64,000 bases of DNA from Alphaproteobacteria bacterium (GTDB lineage Bacteria > Pseudomonadota > Alphaproteobacteria > Bin65). A program made the position numbers and the translations under genes. Under the pieces are notes generated by a model. That model saw nothing but the letters and a program-made list of their open reading frames with translations. It did no database searches and was not told the origin of the DNA. The stretch covers positions 1 through 64,000 of the forward strand of contig JAJEGH010000036.1 of assembly GCA_022819985.1 (NCBI GenBank). The letters run 5' to 3'. Shown here piece after piece: positions 34,470-43,087 of this stretch; within the stretch, counting starts at the first letter, position 1, and each line of letters begins with the position of its first letter.

Positions 34470-35312
34470 TCAGTTTCCCCAGCGCTCCCGAACCCAAAGG
34501 GCGGCGCGGTCGGGACCGACATCGGCGTGGCGGATCAGGGTGTCGAACTGGGCGGTCAGCGCCCGGACCTGCTCCGTCCGGCTGATCACCAGATAGGCCC
34601 GGCCGAGGAAGACGGCGGCGCGCAGCGGGCCGTAGATGGTCTGCGGCACGGCGAATTCCCGGCGGCCGTCGAACAGGAACAGGCGGAAGGTCGGATACAG
34701 CTCCTCCAGCCGGTCGGCGACGAGGGCGATCTGCTCGGCGCGGATCGCCGGATCGAGCTCGGCCCAGACGCCCTCGCCCCGCGCGATATGGTCCAGGGTC
34801 TGCCACGGCATGCAGACCTCGATATCGGTCTCCGGACGCCGAGAATAATCGAGCTGGCGCTGGCTGAGCGACCGGCGCGCCTCGATCTGCGAACGGCCGC
34901 CATAGCGGAATTCGAACCCGGTCACCGCCTCATGGCGCAGCAGGTCGGGCACGGTCGAGGGAACATAGCGGATCTTGTAGCCCAGCGCTTCGCGGTACCA
35001 GGACCAGAAACGCTCCTCGTCGGCCGGGCCCTCGGCCTGCTCGACGGTGAGCGCCGGCGCCACCTCGGCGACCGTCGCTTCGTCCTGGCTCAGGCCGAGC
35101 AGCCAGTCGATCGTCACGCCGTTGGCCTCGGCGAGCCGCGCCAGGGTCTCCGCCCGCGGCAGCCGGGTCGATCCGGCGGACAGGAACTGGGTCAGCGCCG
35201 AGCGGTCCACGCCGGCGTTTGCGGCGAACCGGCTGAGGTTGCCCCCCGACCGTTCGATCAGCAGCGAGACGCGGTCCTGGAAAATCTGGGAGAGATCGCG
35301 TTTGTCGATCAT
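34470..35312 (-). CDS. XRE family transcriptional regulator with C-terminal effector-like domain
   Basis: A 280-residue regulator. The N-terminal helix-turn-helix is in RSGGNLSRFAANAGVDRSALTQFLSAGSTRLPRAETLARLAE (about 21-62), followed by GVTIDWLLGLSQDE. The remaining 200 residues (from about 95, FWSWYREALGYKIRYVPSTVPDLLRHE) form an uncharacterised domain found in a group of alphaproteobacterial XRE regulators. The start at 35312 gives MIDKRDLSQIFQDRV, in line with homologous XRE openings; an ATG 30 codons upstream lies in the A/T-rich promoter. It is divergent from a fatty acid desaturase, with an inverted repeat between them. Confidence 0.85.
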   Translation of the reverse strand: MIDKRDLSQIFQDRVSLLIERSGGNLSRFAANAGVDRSALTQFLSAGSTRLPRAETLARLAEANGVTIDWLLGLSQDEATVAEVAPALTVEQAEGPADEERFWSWYREALGYKIRYVPSTVPDLLRHEAVTGFEFRYGGRSQIEARRSLSQRQLDYSRRPETDIEVCMPWQTLDHIARGEGVWAELDPAIRAEQIALVADRLEELYPTFRLFLFDGRREFAVPQTIYGPLRAAVFLGRAYLVISRTEQVRALTAQFDTLIRHADVGPDRAALWVRERWGN

Positions 35313-35334
35313 GGCGCGGTTTCGCAATTTTCGA

Positions 35335-35355
35335 ATTGTTGTGAAAAATAACAAT
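35335..35355. promoter_or_regulatory. Inverted repeat in the regulator/desaturase divergent promoter
   Basis: ATTGTT and AACAAT arms with a 9-base A-rich centre, inside an A/T-rich intergenic region (35313-35431). A second palindrome GCGTACGC is at 35360-35367. Candidate operators for the XRE regulator acting on itself and on the desaturase. Confidence 0.4.
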
Positions 35356-35431
35356 AATTGCGTACGCGTTACAACTATCCATAATTCCATCGATAAACGC
35401 AAATTGCACCGTTCCGAGCACCAATTTTATT

Positions 35432-36376
35432 GTGCACGCACCTGAATCGAGCGGGAGCGGTTCCTTGGCACGCCGGGTGGAATGGCCAACGGTGGCAGTG
35501 GCGGCGGGCGTCTATGGCGCCTGGGCCGGCCTGCTGGCCGCCGCGCCCTGGACCGGGCCGGCGGTCGCGGCGCTGCTGATGATCCCGCTGCTGGTGCTGC
35601 ATTCGTCGCTCCAGCACGAGATCATGCACGGCCACCCGTTCGGCAGCCGGCGCCTGAACGATCTGCTGGCCACGCCGGGGCTGGGGCTGTACCTGCCCTA
35701 CGGCCGTTTCGCCGATACCCATCTGGCGCACCACGATACGCCCGACCTGACCGAACCGCTCGCCGATCCGGAAAGCTACTATGTCCGACCGGAAGCGTGG
35801 CGACGCTACGGGGCGGTGCGGCGCGGCATCCTGCAGGTCAACCGGTGCCTGGCCGGCCGGATGCTGATCGCGCCGTTGTTTTTCACCCTCGGTCTGATAC
35901 GCCACGACCTGCGCGCCATCGGCCGGGGCGACGGCCCGATCCTGCGGGCCTGGCTGATTCACCTCGCAACCGTCCCGGCCGTGCTGGCGCTCGTCGTCCA
36001 TGCCGGCGGCATTCCCGTCTGGATGTATCTCCTCGGCTGCTATGCAGCCCTGTCGGTCCTCTCGATCCGCACCTTCCTCGAACACCGCGCCGTCGGCCCG
36101 TTCGAAGAACGCAGCGTCATCATCGAGCGGGGCGGCATTCTCGGTTTCCTGTTTCTCAACAACCATTTGCACGCCCTGCATCACGCGAAGCCGGACGTAC
36201 CGTGGTACCGGTTGCCGGCCCTGTACCGGCACGAGCGCGACCGGATCCTGCGGCGCAACGGCGGCTATTCCTATCCGTCCTACGCCGCTGTCATCCGGCG
36301 CTACCTGTTGGCGCCCAAGGAGCCGGCGGTCTATCCTGCGGCGCTGCTGGAACCTCCGTCCTCTCCACCCGGTTGA
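35432..36376 (+). CDS. Fatty acid desaturase
   Basis: A 314-residue membrane-bound di-iron desaturase. The three histidine boxes are present: HEIMH in SLQHEIMHGHPFG (near residue 62), HLAHH in DTHLAHHDTPD (near 94) and HALHH in NNHLHALHHAKPD (near 245). Hydrophobic segments flank them at about 20-45, 45-60, 150-165 and 180-205. It would insert a double bond, or hydroxylate, acyl chains or a related lipid. The start is a GTG at 35432; no better start precedes the first membrane helix. Divergent XRE regulator suggests control by temperature or lipid state. Confidence 0.88.
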   Translation: MHAPESSGSGSLARRVEWPTVAVAAGVYGAWAGLLAAAPWTGPAVAALLMIPLLVLHSSLQHEIMHGHPFGSRRLNDLLATPGLGLYLPYGRFADTHLAHHDTPDLTEPLADPESYYVRPEAWRRYGAVRRGILQVNRCLAGRMLIAPLFFTLGLIRHDLRAIGRGDGPILRAWLIHLATVPAVLALVVHAGGIPVWMYLLGCYAALSVLSIRTFLEHRAVGPFEERSVIIERGGILGFLFLNNHLHALHHAKPDVPWYRLPALYRHERDRILRRNGGYSYPSYAAVIRRYLLAPKEPAVYPAALLEPPSSPPG

Positions 36377-36384
36377 GCGCCGCC

Positions 36385-37158
36385 ATGCCGGGCCTCGCCC
36401 AGCTTCCGATGTACGACTGGCCCGAGGTGCGGGCCGAGACCGACGCCCTGTGGTTTGCGATAGCCGGGCAGCTGGCGGCTGCCGGCATCCCGGCACCGGC
36501 GGGACTCGACCGGACGACACCTGCCGCCGAGGCCTGGACTTCGCCGGACCTCCTGGTCGGCCAGACCTGCGGCCGGCCCTATGTCAACGGCCTCGCCGGC
36601 CGGGTGGCGCTGCTCGGCCGCCCGACCTATGACGCGAAGGGCGCCGGGCCGGGGCGCTATTGCAGCATACTGGTCGCGCGCAGCACGGACGGACGGAACC
36701 GCCCGGGCGATTTCCGCGGCGCCGTCGCCGGCTGCAACGGCGAGACCTCCCAATCCGGCTGGGCCGCGCTGATCGATTCGCTGCCGCACGGCGAAACCCT
36801 CGACGGCTTCTTCGATACGGTCCGCTTCACCGGCAGCCACCGCGAATCGATCCGGGCGGTCGCCGGCGGCAAGGCGGACATCGCCGCCATCGACTGCGTC
36901 GCCTGGGCGCTGGCGCTGCGGCATGAGCCGGCGGCCAGCGAACTGAAGGAAATCGGCCGGTCGCCGGACTATCCGAGCCTGCCCTTCATCGCCGCGAACC
37001 GCCACAGCGCCGACGACATCGCGTGCATCGGCACGGCGCTGCGCCGCGCCGTCGCCGATCTGCCCCGCCCGGTCCGGGACGCGCTGGGCCTCTCCGGGAT
37101 CGAGGACGCCCGGCCGGCCGACTATGCCTGCCTCAAAGAGAGCGGGCGCGCCGGCTGA
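36385..37158 (+). CDS. PhnD/PhoD-like phosphate/phosphonate-binding domain protein without signal peptide
   Basis: A 257-residue protein with the periplasmic-binding-protein fold of PF12974 (PhnD-like). Landmarks are SPDLLVGQTCGRPYVNGLAGRVALLG (about 53-78), FRGAVAGCNGETSQSGWAALIDSL and GSHRESIRAVAGGKADIAAIDCVAWALA (about 148-175). Odd feature: there is no signal peptide; the protein starts MPGLAQLPMYDWPEVRAETD, straight into the domain, and no ABC permease or ATPase is near. It begins 8 bp after the desaturase stop, so the two are probably co-transcribed. It may be a cytoplasmic ligand sensor or a binding protein exported another way. Confidence 0.75.
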   Translation: MPGLAQLPMYDWPEVRAETDALWFAIAGQLAAAGIPAPAGLDRTTPAAEAWTSPDLLVGQTCGRPYVNGLAGRVALLGRPTYDAKGAGPGRYCSILVARSTDGRNRPGDFRGAVAGCNGETSQSGWAALIDSLPHGETLDGFFDTVRFTGSHRESIRAVAGGKADIAAIDCVAWALALRHEPAASELKEIGRSPDYPSLPFIAANRHSADDIACIGTALRRAVADLPRPVRDALGLSGIEDARPADYACLKESGRAG

Positions 37159-37159
37159 G

Positions 37160-38569
37160 CTACAGGCTCTTCAGGACTTCGTCGAAGCTGTCCTTGGCGT
37201 CGCCGAACAGCATCCGCGTGTTTTCCTTGTAGAACAGCGGATTGTCGACGCCGGCATAGCCCGTCGCCATGCTGCGCTTGGAGACCACGACGGTCTTCGC
37301 CTGCCAGACCTCGAGCACCGGCATCCCGGCGATCGGGCTGTTCGGATCCTCCTGGGCCGCCGGGTTGACGATGTCGTTGGCGCCGATCACCAGCACCACG
37401 TCGGTCTCCGGGAAATCCTCGTTGATCTCGTCCATTTCGAGCACGATGTCGTAAGGCACCCTGGCCTCGGCGAGCAGGACGTTCATGTGCCCCGGCAGGC
37501 GCCCCGCGACCGGGTGGATGCCGAAGCGGACGTTGACGTTCCGGTCGCGCAGCCGGTTGGTGATCTCGCTGATCGTGCCCTGGGCCTGCGCGACCGCCAT
37601 GCCGTAGCCCGGCACGATGATGACCTCTTTCGCGTCGCCCAGCATGCCGGCGGTCTCTTCGACCGAGGTCGGGACGACCTCTCCGGCCTCGTCCGCCGCC
37701 GCCGTGCCGCCGGACGTGCCGAAACCGCCCAGGATCACGGCGACGAAGTGCCGGTTCATCGCCCGGCACATGATGTAGCTGAGGATCGCGCCCGAGGAGC
37801 CGACCAGCGCGCCGGTGACGATCAGCAGGTCGTTCGACAGCATGAAGCCGGTCGCCGCGGCGGCCCAGCCGGAATAGCTGTTCAGCATCGAGACCACGAC
37901 CGGCATGTCGGCGCCGCCGATCGCCATGACCAGATGCGCGCCGATGACGAAGGCGATGGCGGTCATGACCAGCAGGGGCCACAGGCCGTCGGGGACGGTG
38001 TCCGCGTCCAGAAACACGCCCATCAGGACCAGCGACACGATGATGCCGGCAAGGTTGAGCAGGTGCCGGCCCGGCAGCATCAGCGGCTTGCCCGAGATCG
38101 AGCCCTGCAGCTTGCCGAAGGCAATCACCGAGCCGGTGAAGGTGATGGCGCCGATAAAGACGCCGAGATAGATCTCGACGTCGTGGATCGTCTTCTCGAC
38201 GCCCTTGTAATGCTCGGCCGTCGCCGGATCGACATAGCTGCCGACGCCGATGAGCACGGCCGCGAGGCCCACGAAGCTGTGCAGGATGGCGACCAGCTGC
38301 GGCATCTGGGTCATCTCGACCTTCAGCGCCACCGAGATGCCGATCACCGCCCCGACGATCATGGTCGGGACGAGGATCATCAGCGGTATCTCGAAATCGG
38401 CAACGTCGAGGAATACCGCCACGATGGTCGCGGCCATGGCGATCGCCATGCCGACGATGCCGTAGACGTTGCCGCGGCGCGAGGTTTCCTGGTTGCTCAG
38501 CCCGCCGAGGCTGAGGATGAACAGGACGGCGGCGCCGATATAGGAAACGGCAATCAGACCGGTCGCCAT
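37160..38569 (-). CDS. pntB: NAD(P) transhydrogenase subunit beta
   Basis: A 469-residue inner-membrane subunit. Nine or so hydrophobic helices fill the first 260 residues, then a hinge leads to the NADP(H)-binding domain III starting near residue 290 ([25 protein letters not shown]), with [15 protein letters not shown] and the [11 protein letters not shown] loop. With PntA it couples proton entry to hydride transfer from NADH to NADP+. The stop is 1 bp from the convergent PhnD-like gene's stop. Confidence 0.97.
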   Translation of the reverse strand: MATGLIAVSYIGAAVLFILSLGGLSNQETSRRGNVYGIVGMAIAMAATIVAVFLDVADFEIPLMILVPTMIVGAVIGISVALKVEMTQMPQLVAILHSFVGLAAVLIGVGSYVDPATAEHYKGVEKTIHDVEIYLGVFIGAITFTGSVIAFGKLQGSISGKPLMLPGRHLLNLAGIIVSLVLMGVFLDADTVPDGLWPLLVMTAIAFVIGAHLVMAIGGADMPVVVSMLNSYSGWAAAATGFMLSNDLLIVTGALVGSSGAILSYIMCRAMNRHFVAVILGGFGTSGGTAAADEAGEVVPTSVEETAGMLGDAKEVIIVPGYGMAVAQAQGTISEITNRLRDRNVNVRFGIHPVAGRLPGHMNVLLAEARVPYDIVLEMDEINEDFPETDVVLVIGANDIVNPAAQEDPNSPIAGMPVLEVWQAKTVVVSKRSMATGYAGVDNPLFYKENTRMLFGDAKDSFDEVLKSL

Positions 38570-38573
38570 GGCG

Positions 38574-40142
38574 TCAGCTCTTCCGGAACATCTGCAGCAT
38601 CCGCTGGGTGACCAGGAAGCCGCCGAAAATGTTGATGGTGGCGATCAGGCAGGCGACCGCCGCCAGCGCGAGGACGAGGGTCGAACCGCTGCCGAGCTGG
38701 ACCAGCGCGCCGACCACGATGATGCCGCTGATGGCGTTGGTGACGCTCATCAGCGGCGTATGGAGCGCCGGCGTCACGTTCCAGATCACCTGGAAGCCGA
38801 CGAAGACCGCCAGCACGAACACCGTAAAATGGTTCAGGAAGGACGGCGGCGCGAAGGCCCCGACCGCGGCGAGCGCGATGCCGCTGATAACGAGCAGAAC
38901 GGCGGCGCGGATCGCCTTCTCGCGCACCGTCAGCTGCCTGGGCCCGATCTTGGCCGGCGGCGCCTTCGGTTTCGCGGCGGGCGGCGCGGCGGACAGCTTG
39001 GGCGCCGGCGGCGGCCAGGTCACCGCGCCGTCCTTGATGACCGTGGTGCCGCGGATCACTTCGTCGTCCATGTCGACGTCGATGACGCCGTCCTTCTCCG
39101 GCGTCAGATCGCTTAGCAGGTGGCGCAGGTTGGTGCCGTAGAGCTGGCTCGACTGGGTCGGCAGCCGGCTTGGCAGGTCGGTGTGGCCGATCAGGGTGAC
39201 GCCGTGCTTCGTCACGACCTTGTCCGGCTCGGTCAGTTCGCAATTGCCGCCCTGCTCGGCCGCCAGATCGACGATCACGCTGCCGTCCTTCATGGATTTC
39301 ACCATGTCGGCCGTGATCAGCTTCGGCGCCGGCTTGCCGGGGATCAGCGCCGTGGTGACGACGATGTCGACCTCCTTCGCCTGCTCGGCGAACAGCGCCA
39401 TCTCCGCCTCGATAAATTCCTTTGACATGACCTTGGCGTAACCGCCCGCGCCGCTGCCCTCCTCCTCGAAGTCCAGTTCGAGGAATTCGGCGCCCATGCT
39501 CTCGACCTGCTGCTTGACTTCGGGCCGCGTGTCGAAGGCGCGGACGATGGCGCCCAGGCTGACCGCCGCGCCGACGGCGGCAAGGCCGGCAACGCCGGCG
39601 CCGATCACCATGACCTTGGCGGGCGGCACCTTGCCGGCGGCGGTGATCTGGCCGGTGAAGAAACGGCCGAAATGGCTCGCCGCCTCCACGATCGCCCGGT
39701 AGCCGCCGATATTCGCCATCGAGCTGAGCGCATCCAGCTTCTGCGCGCGCGAAATGCGCGGCACGGAATCCATCGCCAGCACCGTCGCGTTGCGCGCCGC
39801 CAGCCGCTCCATCAGCGCCTCGTTCTGGGCCGGCCAGACGAAGCCGATCAGCGTGCCGCCCTCCTTCAGCAGGTCGGCCTCGTGCACACCTTCCTTCGGA
39901 TGCTCCGCCGGCGGGCGGACCTTCATGACGATGTCGGACTGCCAGACGTCCTTCGCGGATTTGCCGATCGCCGCGCCGGCCTCCCGGTAGGCGGCATCGG
40001 AAAATTTCGCCGCCTTGCCGGCGCCGCTTTCGACGGTTACGGAGAAGCCCAGTTTGATAATCTGCGCCACCGTTTCCGGCGTCGCGGCACAGCGCATCTC
40101 GCCCTTGTGGATTTCCTTCGGAATCCCGATCGTCATCGCCAT
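38574..40142 (-). CDS. pntA: NAD(P) transhydrogenase subunit alpha (single-chain form)
   Basis: A 522-residue subunit with the NAD(H)-binding domain I ([20 protein letters not shown], then [22 protein letters not shown] near 172) and, after an Ala/Pro/Lys-rich linker at about 385-405, a C-terminal membrane part with four helices. Many alphaproteobacteria split this subunit in two (PntAA and PntAB); here it is fused as in Escherichia coli. The start [10 protein letters not shown] at 40142 is at the edge of homology. Followed by pntB after 4 bp, an obvious operon. Confidence 0.96.
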   Translation of the reverse strand: MAMTIGIPKEIHKGEMRCAATPETVAQIIKLGFSVTVESGAGKAAKFSDAAYREAGAAIGKSAKDVWQSDIVMKVRPPAEHPKEGVHEADLLKEGGTLIGFVWPAQNEALMERLAARNATVLAMDSVPRISRAQKLDALSSMANIGGYRAIVEAASHFGRFFTGQITAAGKVPPAKVMVIGAGVAGLAAVGAAVSLGAIVRAFDTRPEVKQQVESMGAEFLELDFEEEGSGAGGYAKVMSKEFIEAEMALFAEQAKEVDIVVTTALIPGKPAPKLITADMVKSMKDGSVIVDLAAEQGGNCELTEPDKVVTKHGVTLIGHTDLPSRLPTQSSQLYGTNLRHLLSDLTPEKDGVIDVDMDDEVIRGTTVIKDGAVTWPPPAPKLSAAPPAAKPKAPPAKIGPRQLTVREKAIRAAVLLVISGIALAAVGAFAPPSFLNHFTVFVLAVFVGFQVIWNVTPALHTPLMSVTNAISGIIVVGALVQLGSGSTLVLALAAVACLIATINIFGGFLVTQRMLQMFRKS

Positions 40143-40311
40143 TGGAATGAAGCCTCTTTGGGAAAACCCCGCCCATGCCGGCGCAACGGCCCGCGCCCGG
40201 GCCGGCGGAAATCCGGATACACGCCGCGCCCCGGCATATAGAGGCCCCGCCGCCGCGCCACAAACCGACAATCGGTCCCATGCCGCGGAAGGAGCGGCAG
40301 TCGCCTCGCCG

Positions 40312-41322
40312 CTACGGTTTCGCCGGGCTGAAGCGGTCGGCGTAGACGTCGTCCGGGTCGACGCCGATTTCTTCCAGAACCGGCATGGCCGCATCGATCA
40401 TGGCCGGCGGTCCGCACAGGAAGGCCTCGGCGCCGAAGCCATCGAAGGCCGTGTCCGCCAGCAGGTCGGTCACCGTACCGCGCGGCCCGTCCCATCCGCT
40501 GTCCGCCGGCTCCTCCGACAGGGCGACGGCGTAGCCGAACCGGTCCGACCGCGCGGCCCAGCCGTCGAGCAGGCCGATATCGTAGAGGTCGTCCCGCCGG
40601 CGCGCGCCGTAGAACAGGTGGATGCGGCGGCCGGATTTCTTCGCCAGTTCGTCCTCGATCATCGCTTTCATCGGGGCGAGACCGGTGCCGCCGGCAACGC
40701 AGATCGCCGGTCGGCGGTCGTTCGCCGTAAAGCCGAAATGGCCGTAGGGCCCGGCGATCTCCAGCGGGTCGCCCGGAGACAGCCCGGACCGGACGAAGCC
40801 GCCGACGGCGCCGCCCGGATAGAGCCGGATGTCGAAGACCAGTTCCGCACCGCCAGGTGCCGTCGCCGCGGAGAAATAGCGGTTCGGCGCGATGCCGGGC
40901 ACGATCCATTCGAAATACTGGCCGGCCCGGTAGGCGATCTCCCGCGGGCAGTCGACAGCCACCTGGACCACGCTGGCGGAAACCCGTTCGACCCGGCTCA
41001 CCGTGGCCGTTACTCGCTCGATCCGCGGCGCGCTTGCGCCGTCGCGCAGCACGATCTCCAGCGCGACATCGGAGGTCGGCGCGCACAGGCAGGTCAGGAT
41101 GCGGCCCTTGCGCCGGTCGGCCGCGGTGAAGACGGCCGGGTCGGCGCCGGGGCTTTCGTCCACACTGCCGCTGAGCAGGACGGCCCGGCACTCGGCGCAT
41201 TCGCCGGAGCGGCAGTTGTAGGGCATGGGCAGGCCGGCCGCGAGGCAGGCTTCGAGCACGCTCTGGCCGGCGTTGCAGGGGACTTTCGTGCCGTCCTGCA
41301 GGGCGACGGTGAAGGCCGCCAA
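40312..41322 (-). CDS. Ferredoxin-NAD(P)H reductase component of a two-component oxygenase
   Basis: A 336-residue electron-transfer protein. The N-terminal plant-type [2Fe-2S] domain has C37, C42, C45 and C78 ([17 protein letters not shown]). Then comes an FAD domain with the RxYS-type motif in APNRYFSAA (about 156) and an NAD domain with [17 protein letters not shown] (about 219). This order is that of BenC/DmpP/MmoC reductases. It lies 6 bp downstream of a di-iron oxygenase gene and is clearly its electron donor. Last gene of a four-gene operon beginning at 42938. Confidence 0.88.
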   Translation of the reverse strand: MAAFTVALQDGTKVPCNAGQSVLEACLAAGLPMPYNCRSGECAECRAVLLSGSVDESPGADPAVFTAADRRKGRILTCLCAPTSDVALEIVLRDGASAPRIERVTATVSRVERVSASVVQVAVDCPREIAYRAGQYFEWIVPGIAPNRYFSAATAPGGAELVFDIRLYPGGAVGGFVRSGLSPGDPLEIAGPYGHFGFTANDRRPAICVAGGTGLAPMKAMIEDELAKKSGRRIHLFYGARRRDDLYDIGLLDGWAARSDRFGYAVALSEEPADSGWDGPRGTVTDLLADTAFDGFGAEAFLCGPPAMIDAAMPVLEEIGVDPDDVYADRFSPAKP

Positions 41323-41328
41323 GGCTCT

Positions 41329-42105
41329 TCAGCCCGCGGCGGCGGAGTCCGGCCGGGACGTTTCGTCGGCTGCGGCCATGTACACCGCCGGGTCCTCCGC
41401 CAGTTCGATGCCCCAGTCGCGCGCAACGAAGGCCCGGACCTGCCGGTAATAGGCCGCGCGCATGGCGGCGTTGGTCTCGGTCTTGAAGCCCCAGTAGCGG
41501 TAGCGGTCGTTGGTCCGGGACCGGTCGGAGCCGAAGGAGGCGAGTCCGACCCTGAGCCATTTCGGCACCGCGGTCGCCACGGCGGCCCGGCCCTCCGGCG
41601 TCTCCAGCATGTCCTTCACGCTGTCCATGCCGAAGCCGACATGGCCGTATTCCTCGTTCAGCGTATCCCGGCAGGCCTGGCGGAACGGCGCGTAGGGCGA
41701 CTTGACGAACTGGCGGAACTGGTGCGCGGCGGCCCGGTCGACCAGGGCGAGGAAGACGACCTGGTCGGCCCAGTTGTCGATCGGCGTGTCGAAGGTGGTC
41801 AGATGGTCCTTGTCGGCGCTGAATGCGCGCCAGTCGAGGCCGAGCTCGTCCAGCAATGCGCGGAAACGCAGATGGTGGCCGTATTCCTCTGCGACGGTTG
41901 TCGCCATGCGCATCTTCGCTTCCGGAGTCGGCGCGCGCAGGATCGAGGGCTCGAAACAGTCGGCGCCGTAGTCCTCGCTGACGACGTGGATCTTGATCAG
42001 GTTAAGCTGCAGATCGCGGAATTCCTCGTCCTGGTCCCAGAACGTCTCCGGCGTGACGTTGGGAATCCCGGCTTCTCCGTAAGTGACGGTCTCGGTAACG
42101 GACAT
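41329..42105 (-). CDS. PaaA/BoxB-like di-iron oxygenase
   Basis: A 258-residue ferritin-like helical protein. Two ExxH pairs are visible, E74/H77 in VAEEYGHHLRF and E152/H155 in NEEYGHVGFG, along with candidate ligands E44 and D123, which together make a carboxylate-bridged di-iron site. The spacing and wording recall the phenylacetyl-CoA and benzoyl-CoA epoxidases (PaaA, BoxB), but it is a single subunit without PaaB, PaaC or PaaD partners. The reductase gene follows directly and two hot-dog dehydratase genes precede it, which suggests the substrate is a CoA thioester. Exact substrate unknown. Confidence 0.75.
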   Translation of the reverse strand: MSVTETVTYGEAGIPNVTPETFWDQDEEFRDLQLNLIKIHVVSEDYGADCFEPSILRAPTPEAKMRMATTVAEEYGHHLRFRALLDELGLDWRAFSADKDHLTTFDTPIDNWADQVVFLALVDRAAAHQFRQFVKSPYAPFRQACRDTLNEEYGHVGFGMDSVKDMLETPEGRAAVATAVPKWLRVGLASFGSDRSRTNDRYRYWGFKTETNAAMRAAYYRQVRAFVARDWGIELAEDPAVYMAAADETSRPDSAAAG

Positions 42106-42142
42106 GGGGGGCTCTCCGCTGTTGCCGGGCGTCAGGCGGGCG

Positions 42143-42529
42143 TCAGGCCGCGAAACCGGCTTCGGCCTTCGCGGTCACCGTACCGTCGCTCTTGGCGGCG
42201 GTGAGCGCGCAGGTGACGGTGTCGCCCTCGACAGCCGTCACAACGGCCTCGATCTTCAGGTCCTCCTCCGGAAAGACCGGCGCGGTGAAGGTCACGTCGA
42301 GCCAACGCAGCCGCTCCTGCCCGACCCGTTCCGCGAGCAGGCGGGCGAAATGCGCGGTGGTCATGGGGCCCTGCTGCAAAACGGTCGGGAAGCCGGCGGC
42401 CTTTGCGAAGGCTTCGTCCGTGTGGATCGGGTTCGGATCCTCGGTTCCGCTGGAAAAGTCGGCAAGCCGCGCCCGGTCGGCGCCGGGCACCGTCGCGTCG
42501 AACAGGATATCGCCTTCGCGGTACGCCAT
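42143..42529 (-). CDS. MaoC-like hot-dog hydratase
   Basis: A 128-residue hot-dog protein of the MaoC/(R)-specific enoyl-CoA hydratase family. The hydratase motif is FSSGTEDPNPIHTDEAFAKAAGFPT (about 25-49) with the catalytic Asp31 and His36. It adds water to, or removes it from, acyl-CoA thioesters. It starts 4 bp after a second hot-dog gene and the two probably act as one heteromeric hydratase, the present one supplying the catalytic motif. Confidence 0.88.
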   Translation of the reverse strand: MAYREGDILFDATVPGADRARLADFSSGTEDPNPIHTDEAFAKAAGFPTVLQQGPMTTAHFARLLAERVGQERLRWLDVTFTAPVFPEEDLKIEAVVTAVEGDTVTCALTAAKSDGTVTAKAEAGFAA

Positions 42530-42533
42530 CGGC

Positions 42534-42938
42534 CTACTCCCGTTCGATCAGGCGGGTGATTTCGCGCAACACCCGCGTGCCGTCGGCGCGCGCATAGTCC
42601 AGCGCGACGTCGGCGAACCAGATCTTACCGCTGCGCCCCTGCTTCTCCGTAATCTTCTCGACCGTCGCGGTGACCGTGAGTTCCTCGTCCCAGGCGACCG
42701 GCCCGTACCATTCGTAGCGCTGGCCGCCGTGCAGAGCGCGCTTGCGGTCGATGCCGAGTTCCCCGAACAGGTTGGCGCCCCGGGTCTCGCCGCGCAGAAA
42801 GATCATGTAGGTCGGCGGCACCGTTTCCAGATCGACCGCCGCGCCCTGTCCGCGCAGCAGCTTTTCCGCCAGCGCCTTCTCGGGCCGCACGGTAAAGGGC
42901 GGAAACACATGCCCCTGCCGGTCCGGATTCATCGCCAT
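42534..42938 (-). CDS. FAS1-like/MaoC N-terminal hot-dog domain protein
   Basis: A 134-residue hot-dog protein of the MaoC_dehydrat_N type, with VPPTYMIFLRGETRG, LHGGQRYEWYGPVAWDEELTVTATVEKITEKQG and ADGTRVLREI. It lacks the catalytic Asp-His motif, as usual for the non-catalytic half of two-subunit hydratases, and pairs with the next gene (42143). The start could also be the ATG two codons in (42932). First gene of a four-gene operon: dehydratase pair, di-iron oxygenase, reductase. A palindromic operator-like site lies 20 bases upstream. Confidence 0.85.
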   Translation of the reverse strand: MAMNPDRQGHVFPPFTVRPEKALAEKLLRGQGAAVDLETVPPTYMIFLRGETRGANLFGELGIDRKRALHGGQRYEWYGPVAWDEELTVTATVEKITEKQGRSGKIWFADVALDYARADGTRVLREITRLIERE

Positions 42939-42957
42939 TCTCCGAAGGTTACCGGTC

Positions 42958-42974
42958 TTTACGTTTACGTAAAC
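42958..42974. promoter_or_regulatory. Palindromic operator-like site TTTACGTTTACGTAAAC
   Basis: TTTACG and CGTAAA arms with a 4-base centre, containing a perfect 12-bp palindrome GTTTACGTAAAC at its right side. It is about 20 bases before the first gene of the dehydratase/oxygenase operon, where a repressor would block transcription. The TTTACG-N4-CGTAAA form resembles sites of MerR-type regulators of acyl-CoA catabolism such as LiuR; this is by memory of such sites, and no regulator gene is adjacent. Confidence 0.5.
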
Positions 42975-43087
42975 ATAAAGTCAAGTTCGGCGGAAATCCG
43001 GCCCCGATTTCGCTCCGCGGCGGATTTGACCCGGAGCGTATCGAGGGGCGCGGCGGGCAGCGGGCGGCAATACTGCCGGCGAACCGG

